Assembly: GCA_036365145.1 (NCBI GenBank)
Contig: JAEOAD010000024.1
Coordinates: 10,077,501 to 10,141,500, forward strand
DNA: 64,000 nucleotides
Direction of reading: 5' to 3'
DNA from: Orientallactaga sibirica
Taxonomy: Eukaryota > Chordata > Mammalia > Rodentia > Dipodidae
Under the pieces are notes generated by a model that saw nothing but the letters and a program-made list of their open reading frames with translations, had not been told where the DNA came from and ran no database searches. This document shows positions 33,623 through 44,678 of the stretch, in pieces. The position numbers and the translations under genes are program-made. The first letter of the stretch is position 1. Every line of letters starts with the position of its first letter.

Positions 33623-33813
33623 AACACTAAAAGTTGCAAAAACAGAGGGATCTCAAATCAACAACTTAATCATCCAACTGAAGGCATTAGAAAACTTAGA
33701 ACAACACAAATCTAATAGTACCAGATATAAGGAAATAATCAGGATCAGAGCAGAGGTCAATGAATTGGAAATTAAAAACAAATAAAAAATTGATAAGTCA
33801 AAAAGCTGATTGT
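33623..33813 (+). pseudogene. LINE-1 ORF2 fragment (endonuclease-RT linker)
   Basis: One frame reads GSQINNLIIQLKALENLEQH, then EIIRIRAEVNELEIKNK and, after a stop, KIDKSKS. L1 ORF2 proteins have the same pattern (Lys/Glu-rich, EI-KIRAELNEIE, KINESKSWF) between the endonuclease and reverse transcriptase domains. Only about 60 codons remain, with stops. 3'UTR sequence of an L1 lies on both sides. Confidence 0.7.
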
Positions 33814-34497
33814 CAGCCTGACAAGATGAACACACTTGTGCAATAGTGGCACTCAGCCTAGGTGGCTTTCTGATTGGCTGAGAGATCTGCTCACTGGAAA
33901 GGAAACCATAGCTGGGACGAGGAATCAAGTTAGAACCCTATGGAGACCAAGATAATGCACTCCAATGAAAAGCTCCCCCTAGTCGTTGGTTGGCCCAAAG
34001 TGAGGCTACAACCATCAAAATCTCTGTAATTAACACTGCTAATCCCCTTTATCCTATCCTGATGTCACTCACCCTTTGGAGAATCTGTTTTGCTTTTTCA
34101 GAAAACAGCAAGAATCAAGGACAACCAAAATCTATCAACAAAACAAGAAAAGATAGCTGACTCCCTATCAGCAGATGGACCACCCAAAGCACATCAGCCA
34201 GAGCCCAGGTGAAACCACCGAGTAACTGGTGAGATGAGCAAAGAGCCTCTTCCACGGAGAGCCTGACAACCTGCCCCAGGGTGATGGAGATAGACACTGA
34301 GAGTACTCAAAATGCACCAAAGCAGCAATCCAGAAATCCAGATGAGACTTCAACTGTTGAGACACCGTGTACCCCCATCTTTGTAAAAACTGACTGGGGA
34401 TGCTTGGTCCCCACAATGAATACTAATAACCTCACCAAAGACCCTCAGGGGAATTACGGTAGGGGGCAGGGGATCTACTTGTGTAACCTTTGATAAA
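33806..34497 (+). mobile_element. L1 3'UTR (long type)
   Basis: Collinear with 20125-20910 and 36850-37620: CAATAGTGGCACTCAGCC, GGAACCATAGC-like, TTTGGAGAATCTGTTTTGC, AGCCCAGGTGAAACCACC, GGGTGATGGAGATAGACACT and a terminal ATAAATAGA. The middle is shortened and the end diverged. Confidence 0.65.
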
Positions 34498-34511
34498 TAG
34501 ATCAATAATTT

Positions 34512-34637
34512 GTTTTGTTTTGTTTTGTTTTTCGAGGTAGGGTCTCACTCTAGCTCAGGCTGACCTGGAATTCACTATGTATTCTCAGAGTGGCATCGAA
34601 TTCATGGGATTAAAGGTGTGAGCAACCATGTCCAGCT
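34512..34637 (-). mobile_element. B1 SINE with (TTTTG)n tail and TSD
   Basis: The plus strand shows a TTTTG-repeat tail, TTTTTCGAGGTAGGGTCTCA, CTGACCTGGAATTCACTATG and the head complement CATGTCCAGC. The flanks TCAATAATTT (34502-34511) and TCAATATTTT (34638-34647) are a TSD with one change. Confidence 0.85.
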
Positions 34638-36580
34638 TCAATATTTTTTTTAATATATGCTGTAATAGTTTATCTTACTTTAAAAACCAAAATTTCTATA
34701 ATTTTAGATCTACTTCATTATCAATAGTGTTTTATTCACTATTGCATGTGAAGTTGAGATAGAACTCTTCCTTGTAACATTATAAAGAGAAATTAAAGTC
34801 TTAGTATCCAAGTACAATGTCCATGAAATATGTACATATCAAATACAACAAAAGCCAATGCGTGGTTGACAGAACTCATTATATTCTTCCTGAGTTAATG
34901 GGACCTGTATTCTTACATTCAACATTGGTGATATGAAAGAGCCACAGCTAGTGACTGATGATTAAATTTAACTAATTCTGAATTTTCCACCTAATTGTTA
35001 ATAAAGAGATACAGGTGATAATATCTTAAAAACCATGGTGTCTGTCTCCTTGAATCTACCAATCCCACCCCAAATCCAAACATATATATATATATATATT
35101 GTGTAATGTGCAAATAAATGTTTATTTTGTAAAATAATTAAGACACTTATTGTCATTCACAATTATAGTTCCTTAATTAGTACCAAGACTAACTTCAAAG
35201 AAAAGCCTTATAATTACTGGTACATACGATTTTCAGAGATATGCCCACTATTATATTTCTTAGGAGCAGTAGGATTTTTTTCTTCACAGTTTTGAAGGGC
35301 ATTTTTTTTTACATTTTTGAATAAATTATTTTGAGCAGAAAGAATACTATAATGGCCAAGAAACATATGGTTAGGTCACATTAGTTACCCTTATGTCCAT
35401 CTAATATTTATATTTATGTTTGAAATGCTATTGCAAAATTCAATAACTATTTTGTTCTAGAAAAAGATTTTGCATTACATTTTTATCCCCGTCCACACTT
35501 ATATCCCAAACATTTTAATATGTCACGTTTTATCTCCTAATTTTATTAACAGTATATATCATAATTTTAAGAGACATGAGGGATAATTTGTAACATATCT
35601 AAATTTTGTCCTTCTAACATATAACAGAATTGATTTAACTATGAAAGATCTAATTGAGCTAAATATGATGTTTTAGATATTTTTCTTGGGTTTTAACCAA
35701 TTTCAAAAATGAATTTGAAACCTAATATATGTCTACTAATCAGACATGGCTATAAAATTTTATTTAGATTGCACTTCCAGACATAAGATATTTCATAGAT
35801 TCTACAGGAGGGTACTGGCTGAATGTAGGTTTAAGTGGTGAGATCAGCTTGGACCCAGTGTCTAAGGATATTTCTTTTCAATAGTGTAGTAAATGTAATA
35901 AATAAATGTAATAAGTATCAGTAATTCTAAGAATAATAAGTAGCCTAAAGAATGGATAATGAATGTTCTAAAATATAAATTCTTATTTAATTTATAATAC
36001 TACTTAACTATGCAAGACAAAGATCAGTTTATTAATGATACTGTTTGATAGATGCATATTTCTATTTTTTCATTTTCAATTGTTTCAATTAATTCTTAAA
36101 AAGCTGTCAGATCCAAATTTCAGCTGTCTTTGCACCATTATGTATTTTTTTTTTTTTGCTTGAAAACTCAGCCTGACCACTCATGACATGGTAAGTTTTG
36201 CATACTTATATATGCATATACATAAACACATATACATATGTGAACACACTCATATCTCTACATGACTATTATATATGTCAGCAGAGGTGATGACTAGCAA
36301 TGGCTAAGCTAATAAACATGTGATATAGACAGATAAATGAATAAATCAGTGTATTATTTAATAATACCATTGAATAATCTAGTCAGAAAAGAACATGGAG
36401 GAATAGTTCCTAGAGTTCAGCAGTAGGAGTTTCAACTCAAGTAGGATGAGTGATGGTTGATGTGAAGATGTGAGACACACTGGTGAAGCTGACATTGTAG
36501 TTAACTGACATATTCTGGTTTTATTGTCACATATTTCTTTTTAAATCAATAGTTCTTTTATAAATAAAAAAAATACTTTT
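34638..36580. other. Single-copy AT-rich DNA
   Basis: Nearly 2 kb with no recognised repeat except short TA and T runs (35081-35099, 36147-36160). No coding pattern. Confidence 0.6.
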
Positions 36581-37620
36581 GGGGGGAAAACTTGTTAGGT
36601 CTCTCTGATCAACAACTCATTGTGAAAGACAGATTTCTGTCAGAGTTCTTGATGACCCACCAAAGGTTAATAATAAGACCCAACTACCGGAGACATCATA
36701 GACAGTTGAGGAGAAACATGGAGAGACCTGGTCAGAATCTGGAAGAAGGTCATTCCCCAGACAGTTAGCTAGTCTAGTGCCAGAGAGTGCTGCATGAGTG
36801 ACTGGGGAAAAATGACCGACATCTGTCCAAACAACTCACAGTCTAAGCTACCCCGCAGGAAACAACCTGGTGTGATGCTCAAACAAGTGCAGTAGTGGCA
36901 CACAGCCATGGTGGGTAACCAAGTGCTCTTGATTTGGCTAATAGAGCCACTCAGCAGAATGGAACTCATTGCTGGAACTGGGAAATAATTCAAAAACCAT
37001 GTACAAAAACAGCCCAGTGTCCAAGATCAAGCTACCACCAAATGTGGGCTAGAAGAGGGCCTACACATATAAAATTCTCTCTAAAATAACTATGGCCATT
37101 CCATCTATCTAGTACTAACTTCTCTCTCCATTGGAGAATTTACTTATCTTTTTCAGATGGATGATGAATGTGAAGGGAGGATCAGCCTATAACACCTCAC
37201 CAGGGCCCCAGCTGAAACCACAGAGTAATGTGGGAAAAGGGCAAGAGTACAGCTTCCTTGGTGATCACAACACCAGAAAAAGGCTGAAGGAGATAAACGC
37301 AGAGAACATCCAACTCCTACTAAGTCAGATATCCAGAGACACAGAGGCTCCCAAAACCTCATCACTGAAGTAGAATTAAAATGATCCCAATGTGGCTCAG
37401 GGAAATTCATGGAAGAGGGGGTGGAAAGAGTGTTAGAGCCACAAGTTGGGTCATTACTCACAGAAGCTTTGCCTCTCCCCCATAACTCTTGACTACCACC
37501 ATAATGCACAACCCACATTCCTCAATGATGAGGGTCACTTCGAAGGCAGGAGGACAGGGAAGAGGATAAAGGAGTCACCAATATGTTATGTAAAATTTAG
37601 AATAATATAAATAAAAAAAG
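36581..37620 (+). mobile_element. L1 3'UTR copy with 5' inversion and TSD
   Basis: 36633-37620 is plus-strand L1 3'UTR ending in an AATATAAATAAAAAAAG tail. The first 50 or so bases (36581-36632) are the reverse complement of the part that should lie just upstream: TCTCTCTGATCAACAACTC here, against GAGCTGTTGATCAGTGTGA in the intact 3'UTR. A perfect 12-bp TSD, AAAAATACTTTT, flanks the whole unit (36569-36580, 37621-37632). This is the standard signature of twin priming by L1. The frames inside (37131-37373, 37153-37518) are incidental. Confidence 0.85.
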
Positions 37621-37632
37621 AAAAATACTTTT

Positions 37633-38509
37633 TGAAAAATAACCTTTTATTTTAAAAAATCTGTGTTTTAATTTTTACTACTGTTTTAGTAGTTAGAATT
37701 CAGATTTCATACTGGTTTAAAAACTAAATTCACTGAAAGCCTAAGAGACAACATACATAATTTGTGATGTATATAAATTCCACCCTCCTAACATATAAGG
37801 GAATTTATTTATCTATGAAAAGTTTCATAAAATGAAGTATAATGTTGTAGGTATTTCTTTAGATTAAAATCATATTATCTCACTGAGTTAATATAATTTC
37901 AATTATTAAGCTGTTATTGCCTATGACATTAATTTATGACTAATATACTTAATAAAGAATTCAAAAAAATATTCCAAATGATAAAAAAAAAGTGTATTTA
38001 AATGTCTAGTATTTGGAAACTGAAACCGTTTCACTTCATCTTAAGGAGTGATTTCACAATGCATTTTGAAAAAGCTCTAACTATACCCAAACCTTCCAGA
38101 AATCCTTTAGTGTTACCTTAAAATATATATGAGTCTTAGAATTCCATAGCTAAAATTAGATGCAAACCACATTGAGCAAAATGAAAATTCTCTGTAAATG
38201 ATGCATTTGCCACTTTGCAGACTTACTTCACTTCATACTCAATGCAGAACATTTTGTTTAAAAAATAAGATGTGTACAATTCTGTGTTCTAATTACTTTT
38301 GGATTTCTAAGTCACTCATAATCAAACCTCTACCCTAAAACCTATGTTCTGAAATGGCCTATATGATTCTGTATGCACAACCTTTAGTACTTCTAGTTAA
38401 TCAACTACCTCTAGTTAATTAAACAACTGACTCTACAAACTTTTCATTCTAGAAGTTCTCTCCTGCCTCAAACTTTATAACTACTTTTTTGCCTTAAAAA
38501 ATCTTTCTT
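37633..38509. other. Single-copy AT-rich DNA
   Basis: No recognised element or gene. Confidence 0.55.
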
Positions 38510-38741
38510 GGGCTTTAGAGATGGCTTAGCTGTTAAGGCACTTGCCCGCAAAGCCTAAGGATCCAGGTTTGATTCTCCACGTCCCACATAAGCCAGATGC
38601 ACATGGTGGTCAATACGTTTGGAGTTTGTTTGCAGTGGTTAGAGGCCCTGGTGTGCCCATTCTCTCCTTCTCTCTCTCTCTCTTTCTCTCTCTCTGTGTC
38701 CTTCTCTCTGTCCCTAATAAATAAATAAAAATTAATCAGAC
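38510..38741 (+). mobile_element. B2-like tRNA SINE, full length
   Basis: GGGCTTTAGAGATGGCTTAG (A box), GGTTTGATTCTCC (B box), AGCCAGATGCACATGG, GTTTGCAGTGGTTAGAGGCC, a CT-rich zone and an AATAAATAAATAAAAATT tail. Flanking AAAAAATCTTTCTT and AAAAAAGTCTCTCTT suggest an imperfect TSD. It is a short-form copy, without the internal duplication. Confidence 0.88.
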
Positions 38742-39029
38742 AAAAAAGTCTCTCTTTTTTGTAATTATCATATTTTTTCTCTTACTGACTTAAAAGTTTT
38801 GGTTTTAAATACTCAAAAAATAAAAACACTGTGTGTTGAAATTCCAATCAGCAGCCAGTGGAGTTCTTAAAAGAAAACTAGTAGCTTTTTGCACAAAATT
38901 TAATTTTCATATAAAAACCAATGTTCTAGATGTCAATTACAAAGGAATCTCTTCTATGAGTTGAAGAAGAATATTTTTGAATATTCCTTCATTCTTTCTA
39001 CTTTCAAATTCATTAAAATACCTCCCTGG

Positions 39030-39190
39030 GGATGCTATCCCATGCCTTGTATCCCAGCCATTGGAAGGCAGTGATGTGAGTTTCAAGCCAGTCTAGAACT
39101 ATAGAATGAGTTCCAGGACAGCCTGAGCTAGAGTGACACTCTACTTTAAAAAATAAATTAATTAAAAATAAAAATAAACAAAAAACAAAA
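39030..39190 (+). mobile_element. B1 SINE
   Basis: Diverged head (GGGGATGCTATCCCATGCC), then GTATCCCAGCCATTGGAAGG, GAGTTTCAAGCCAGTCTAG, GAGTTCCAGGACAGCCTGAG and an A/T-rich tail. CpG sites are lost. Confidence 0.75.
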
Positions 39191-39202
39191 AGGAAATGTC
39201 AG

Positions 39203-39367
39203 GGCTTGAGAGACTGCACAGTGGTTAAGGTACTTCCTGGCAAAGTCCAACAAGCAGAGGTTGACTCCCCCACACAAAGCCAGTTACACAAAAGGGCACA
39301 TGTGTTGGGAGTTTCTTTGCAGTGGTTGAAGTCACTGGGGAGCCCATTCTCTCTGTCTAAAAATACA
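39203..39367 (+). mobile_element. B2-like tRNA SINE
   Basis: GGGCTTGAGAGACTGCACAG, TGGTTAAGGTACTTCC, AAAGCCAGTTACACAAAAGG, TTTCTTTGCAGTGGTTGAAG and a short CT zone. It sits 13 bp after the preceding B1. Confidence 0.8.
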
Positions 39368-40337
39368 GAGTAACAAAGTGTCCAAATTTATTTCAGTAAA
39401 AGATTCTCAAAACAATTTTATTACTCCCTACTTTAAGCAATTTTTTTGTTTTTTAAAACATGATCTCATAAAATATGTTGATTTATTTGAGTGAATTCAT
39501 ATAGTTCATATTTTAATTATAATATGATATGCTATATAACATATATTACCACATTTTACTATTATTCACATATGCACAAATGCATATGCCATGACCTTCC
39601 TGCAGATATGTCATAAGAGAAAGACAAATTTAAAAATGTTTACAATAAGTTCATCTTTATCAAATACTTTACCAAAAAGAGATGAAAATATCTTTGATGC
39701 TAATTTCATGTGTCATTAAAGACTTAAATGTCATACTTCATTTTATCATTATGTTCAAGCTTAATGAACATGAAACCTAATTTTCTAAAATTTATAACCT
39801 TGTATTAAATAAATTACACATATGCTCTTTAAGGAAGTATTGAATCTAAGAACACTAATGAGAAAGCATGAGCTGCTGAAGAACACTGTTTCACATTAAA
39901 AAGTAATCAGGCACAAAAGTGTAAGAAGATGCATAATTTGAAGTGATTTATTTCCAATTACTTTACTACATTTCTTACTACTTAAGAGAAGTAAATATAA
40001 TTTTCATTATACTATAAGGACTATTATAAAGTATGTAACATTAAAACGCCAATGTGTTCACGAAATTTCAGGATGTCTTATTTAGAGACACATGGTGCTT
40101 CAATTCTCAAAGAATTCTGTTGGAAGAACAATGAGATGCAGTATTAACATTTCTACATTTTCCACAATTGATAGTTCTCTAAAATTTCCAATTCATCAGT
40201 ACAAGTTATATCTGTTCTTTGTAGAGAAATGTGTCTTTTTAAATGAGGGGTTTGATATGCCTAATTAGATAATATTAAGTTACATAAATGATCTTCTGTT
40301 ATGTCTAATTTGTGATTTCTTTCTATTTTATTATATT
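39368..40337. other. Single-copy AT-rich DNA
   Basis: Nothing recognised. Confidence 0.55.
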
Positions 40338-40747
40338 TTCTTGAGACAAAAGGGATTAGTGTAGCCTATCTGGCCTACAACCTTCTTTCTTTCTTTCTCT
40401 CTCTCTTTCTTTCTTTTTTTTTTTTGGAGAGAGAGAGAGGAAGACAGATAGAGATGGGCGAGCATCAGCAGCCTCTCAGCTGCTGCAACGAAATCCAGAT
40501 GTGTGCGCTCCCTTGTGGTCAAGTGCAGCATTGCGCCCCTGTGTCACTTTGCATCTGGCTAAACGTGGGACCTGGAGATTGGAACTGCTGGAGATTGGAA
40601 CCAGCGTTCTTAGGCTTAGTAGGGAGGCACCTTAACCACTAAGCAATCTCTCCAGTCCTGGCCTACAACATTCTATGTAGCAGCAGCTGACTGCACTTTT
40701 GATGCTCCTACATCCACTCCCACAGTATTGAGATTATAGGTGTGTAC
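40338..40747 (-). mobile_element. Old B1 SINE split by a younger SINE
   Basis: The left part (TTTTCTTGAGACAAAAGGGA ... GCCTATCTGGCCTACAAC) and the right part (ATTCTATGTAGC ... AGTATTGAGATTATAGGTGT) make one diverged minus-strand B1 once 40382-40669 is removed. Confidence 0.6.
40382..40658 (-). mobile_element. B2-like tRNA SINE, long (duplicated) form, with TSD
   Basis: CTTT-rich DNA and T10 (minus-strand tail), a GA-rich zone, CAGCAGCCTCTCAGCTGCTG, then AAATCCAGATGTGTGCGCTC and CAGCATTGCGCCCCTGTG (the two related blocks), and the head complement AAGCAATCTCTCCAGTC. A perfect 11-bp TSD, TGGCCTACAAC, lies at 40371-40381 and 40659-40669. Confidence 0.92.
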
Positions 40748-41127
40748 TTATTAGCTTATTCTCTCTCAATTTTTCTCTCTTTCTGTCTTATTTCTCCATT
40801 TCTTTATTTTATTTTCTTACTTTGTCTCGTTTTTATGCTTTCCATAATGGGCTTAAATGCATACCTATTTAAAGTATGCAAATACAGAATGCTCAATTCA
40901 AAAATAAAGTTTTCAAATGGAAGGAAGATGGAGAAGTAGAGATAGTCAATACTTATTTGTATCTGCAAGAGTTTTGTGGATTCCAGGAGAGGTGGGAAGA
41001 ATGGGAAGGGATAGGGAGGGAGTTCCACATAAGTGGTAGATTAGAGAAAGTCAAATCCATAAGGACTGAACATCAGTTAGTTATGCAAACATGAATGTTA
41101 ACATAGACTGTGAGATAAAACACCAAG
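40748..41127. other. Single-copy DNA
   Basis: Pyrimidine-rich at 40755-40830 and otherwise plain. Overlapping frames on both strands (40804-41094) show no domain. Confidence 0.5.
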
Positions 41128-41292
41128 GACCCCTGGAGTGGTGGCTCGTGCCTTTAATCCCAGCACTTGGGAGGCAGAGGTATGAGGATTGCCATGAGTT
41201 TGAGGATACCCTGAGACTATACAGTGAATTCCAGGTCAGCCTGCCCTAGAGTGAGAGACCCTACCTCAAAAAAAAAAACAAAAAAACAAAAA

Positions 41293-41352
<60 letters not shown>

Positions 41353-41353
41353 A
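41128..41353 (+). mobile_element. B1 SINE with (GAAA)n tail
   Basis: Head CCCCTGGAGTGGTGGCTCGT, CCCAGCACTTGGGAGGCAG, GTGAATTCCAGGTCAGCCTG, CCCTACCTCAAAAAA, an A-rich run and then about 15 GAAA units (41294-41353). The tetranucleotide array grew from the SINE tail. The frames over it are artefacts. Confidence 0.9.
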
Positions 41354-42298
41354 GCATCAGTGATGTATCTAGAACATGGGATTTTGACAGCCAAGGCAGC
41401 ACACAAGACTTTACATCTGCCCATCCTCTCAACACACACATACATGGTAGACGATATAGATATTTCTGCACATTTGGAAATGGTGGCAGGATCTCTGGAA
41501 GAGGAACTTGTTTCTTATGATAGTCAGCTGGCATGATCAGGGAATATAAGATCATTGAGTGTGCCATGCCTCATCCTGCTAGTTCAGACTGCTTTGCTCT
41601 GACAGACTTCTGTACTCAGAGATCACCAGAGGAAGGTGGGAAGAATGCAGGCTTCTTAGCTACTGCCCACCTGTGAGAGTACATTGTATTCGGTTTGGTG
41701 TAAATGCAATACCCAATCAGGTGGTGCTCAGAATTAGTTGGCGAGAGAAGTTTGAAGGTAGTTCCTAAAGTCTGCATTGATGGACCTGAAAATACAAAAT
41801 ACTGGGGGAAACTTAGATCAACAATCAGTCATAATTTTATAGAGGGAGACAAGAGAAGAGAATTGATCTTCTGAAAGCTGCCCTTTCTTGTCTAACATAT
41901 TAGACTTTATTTAGAAAAATGAGCAATAAATAAGCAAAAAGTATATTAATAAGCCTAGAAGAACACAAAGCAAATATATTCTCTATTTCCTCAAGAGGGA
42001 ATAAAGAATTGTCTTTGCTTTATATTTCATATTTTTTGGTATTGTTCTGCAACTCATTCTGTGTGTTTACTTCTTACATGGTGTGCATCACCACATGAGG
42101 CTGAGTCCTTTTTAATCTGGCTCTTTTTGTTGATTTCAGAATTCTGTCCACTGAGTGGCTGTGAGGGATGAGCCCCTCATAAGATGCAATGAGTCATTAG
42201 GCAGGATGAGATTCTGAATAAAAGACAAGTAAAACAGAACACGTTGAAATTAAAAGTTCAATAAAACAAATAACAAAGTCAGGGTAAAGCATCCTTAA

Positions 42299-42335
<37 letters not shown>

Positions 42336-42598
42336 AAAATACCAGAGAGGGAAGCAAACTTTAAGAATTATTATTTTCATAGTACAATTATCAAAGCTCC
42401 AGTGATCACAATTTTCCATGCCTAAAGATATGGCTAAACATAATTATTTTACATAAGTGCTAAAATTCAACCTATCATCAATTAGTATGGACTTAATGAA
42501 ATTTTGGCACAATAAAACAACAAATAAAATAGGAACCCTCATGTATAGACAGTATTTAGAATTCAAAGTAGGCACACATATCACATTACACTTAAAAG
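41354..42598. other. Single-copy DNA with an orphan poly(A)
   Basis: 41354-42260 has no recognised element. An AATAAA at 42260-42265 is followed about 36 bases later by an uninterrupted run of about 32 A (42302-42333), as at the 3' end of a retroposed transcript, but I could not identify the upstream sequence. Confidence 0.5.
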
Positions 42599-42608
42599 GC
42601 TATGATTA

Positions 42609-42816
42609 GAGCTGGAGAGGTGGCTTAGTGGGTTAAGCTGCTTTCCTGTGAAGCCTAAGAACACATGCTCAGCTCTCCAGATCCCACATAAGGCAGACAC
42701 ACAAAAGTGAGGCATGTGCAAGGTTGCACATGAGCTCTAGGTGGGCACAAACATATGGAGTTAGATTGCAGTGGCTGAGGCCCTGGTTCCCCAATTCTCT
42801 CTCTCTCTAAAATAAT
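42609..42816 (+). mobile_element. B2-like tRNA SINE, long form
   Basis: GAGCTGGAGAGGTGGCTTAG, GCTCAGCTCTCCAG (B-box region), AGACACACAAAAGTGAGG, AGGTGGGCACAAACATATGG, TTAGATTGCAGTGGCTGAGG and a CT tail. The flanks GCTATGATTA (42599-42608) and GCCATGATTA (42817-42826) form a TSD with one change. Confidence 0.85.
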
Positions 42817-42826
42817 GCCATGATTA

Positions 42827-43343
42827 TAGCATGATGAAATTGTTGAGAGCTAAAATAGAAGTGTCAAATTACTTATGACCAATCTCATCAGAATTATATC
42901 AGTTCTCTCAGTAGAGACTCCAAAAAAAACCCACCATTACCAAATAATATATTTGAAACCCTTATAGCAAATAACTGCCTATAGATATTATTATATATTG
43001 GGCTGGGGAGATGACAGCCTTGAAAGGTGCCAAATTTTAAAAATCAAATATAGTCCTCAGGTATTAGAAGGAATTAATATTCCATTTCATTGCAAAGAGT
43101 ATTTTATTAAACAGATTTTAATTAAAAATAATTGAAACAATTTTATAACGAGGTTTCTTCTGCCACTATTTAGATTGTACAGCAGAATTTTACTTTGGTA
43201 CAGTCTATCTCCTTATTTATCTCCTAATCTATCTTTGACATTCCTTTTAGAATTTCAGAATAACAAGAATGAGTTATTTTTTTTCTCCAAATGTTTCAAC
43301 AGCAACAGTTCTCTATGCACTTTTTATCATATATATATAATTT
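42827..43343. other. Spacer with a SINE-head scrap
   Basis: TTGGGCTGGGGAGATGACAG at 42998-43017 is a short tRNA-SINE head with nothing after it. The remainder is AT-rich single-copy DNA. Confidence 0.45.
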
Positions 43344-44678
43344 TTATTATTTATCTATATAATATGTATACAGACATGATGGTACCATCGTTAGCCTTCT
43401 CCCTGACCTCTCTCCATGGGGATTGTGGGTCTTGCATTGTGGGGGTAGCCATCAGTTATGGGGGTGAGGCAATGTCTCTGTGCATAATGACCCACCTTAC
43501 TGCTCTAACAGTCTTTCTGCCCCCTCTTCTGTGAATTTCCCTAACCCATGTTGGGTTCATTTTAGGTCAATTTCACTGACAAGGTCATGATAGTCTCTAT
43601 GTCTCTGGATATCTGATTTGGTAGGAGTTGAGTGTTCTCTGTGTCTATCTCCTTCACCCCTGTGCTGATAACAGGTTCACTGAGAAAGCAGCACTCTTGC
43701 TCATTTCCCTCATTATTCTATGGCTTAAGCTGGTGTCTTGGCGAGATGCAATGGGCTGATTCTCTCTTCAGGTTCTGCATACATCTGAAAAAGAGAAGCA
43801 AATTCTCCAACATATAGTGAGGTCAGTGCAAGATACATGGATAACCATTATTGTTTTAGAGAGAATTAAATTGGTGTAGGGATGCTTGTAACCCACTAAT
43901 TGTGGAACCTTGATATTGGAGAGTGAACTCATTTTTTGGATATGGTTCTGACTTGTTTCCCAGTTCCAGGTATGGGTTCTGTTCCACTGAGCAGATTTGT
44001 TAGCCAAATCAAGAGCAGTTGGTAACCTACCATGGCTGTGTGCCACTATTGCCCTTGTGTGAGCATCACGTCAGGTTGATTGCTGCTGAGTACTTTAGAC
44101 CACGAGTTGCTTAGACAAATGTTGGTCATTTTCCCCCAGTCACTCATGTAGCACCTTCTGGTATTAGATAAGCTAACTGTCTGGGGACTGACTCTCTTCC
44201 AGATTCCAGGCAGGTCACTCCATATTCCATCCAAACAGCATATGGTAGGGTCTGCAGGAGGTTCTTACCATTAAACTTTGTTGGGTCATCAAGTACTCTG
44301 ACAGAAATCTGACTTCCTTTGGGAAACCTTGAAGGTCACACTGATCAACAGCTCATTGTGGATGTTAAACACATGCTGGTACTGGGAGTTACAGGTCAAT
44401 GCCAAGTGAAAAGAAGGAAGAAAAATATAAGTAATATGAAAGAGAAAGAGACAAAGAAAAAGAAAGAAGAGGGAGAGAGAGAGAGAGAAACAGGAGAAGG
44501 TTGAGGTTTGTCTTCATCATACCCTCTCCAGGCCCCTATGATTCAGGTGTTCTCTCTAAACATCTGATAACAGTTCGACTTTTAGTATGTCTTTCAGGAT
44601 ATAGGATTTTATAGTACCATTTCCAATTGGTTACATGTTTTGCCCCCCCCCCTTACCCTGCTTTCCACCCCGCCATCC

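Noticed and set aside
38510..38600. tRNA gene suggested by A- and B-box-like motifs
   Set aside because: The motifs belong to the head of a SINE. There is no tRNA cloverleaf with a closed acceptor stem, and the body, CT zone and A-rich tail follow. The same applies to the other SINE heads.
41224..41567. Frames over the (GAAA)n array
   Set aside because: They are translations of a B1 tail that became a tetranucleotide repeat.
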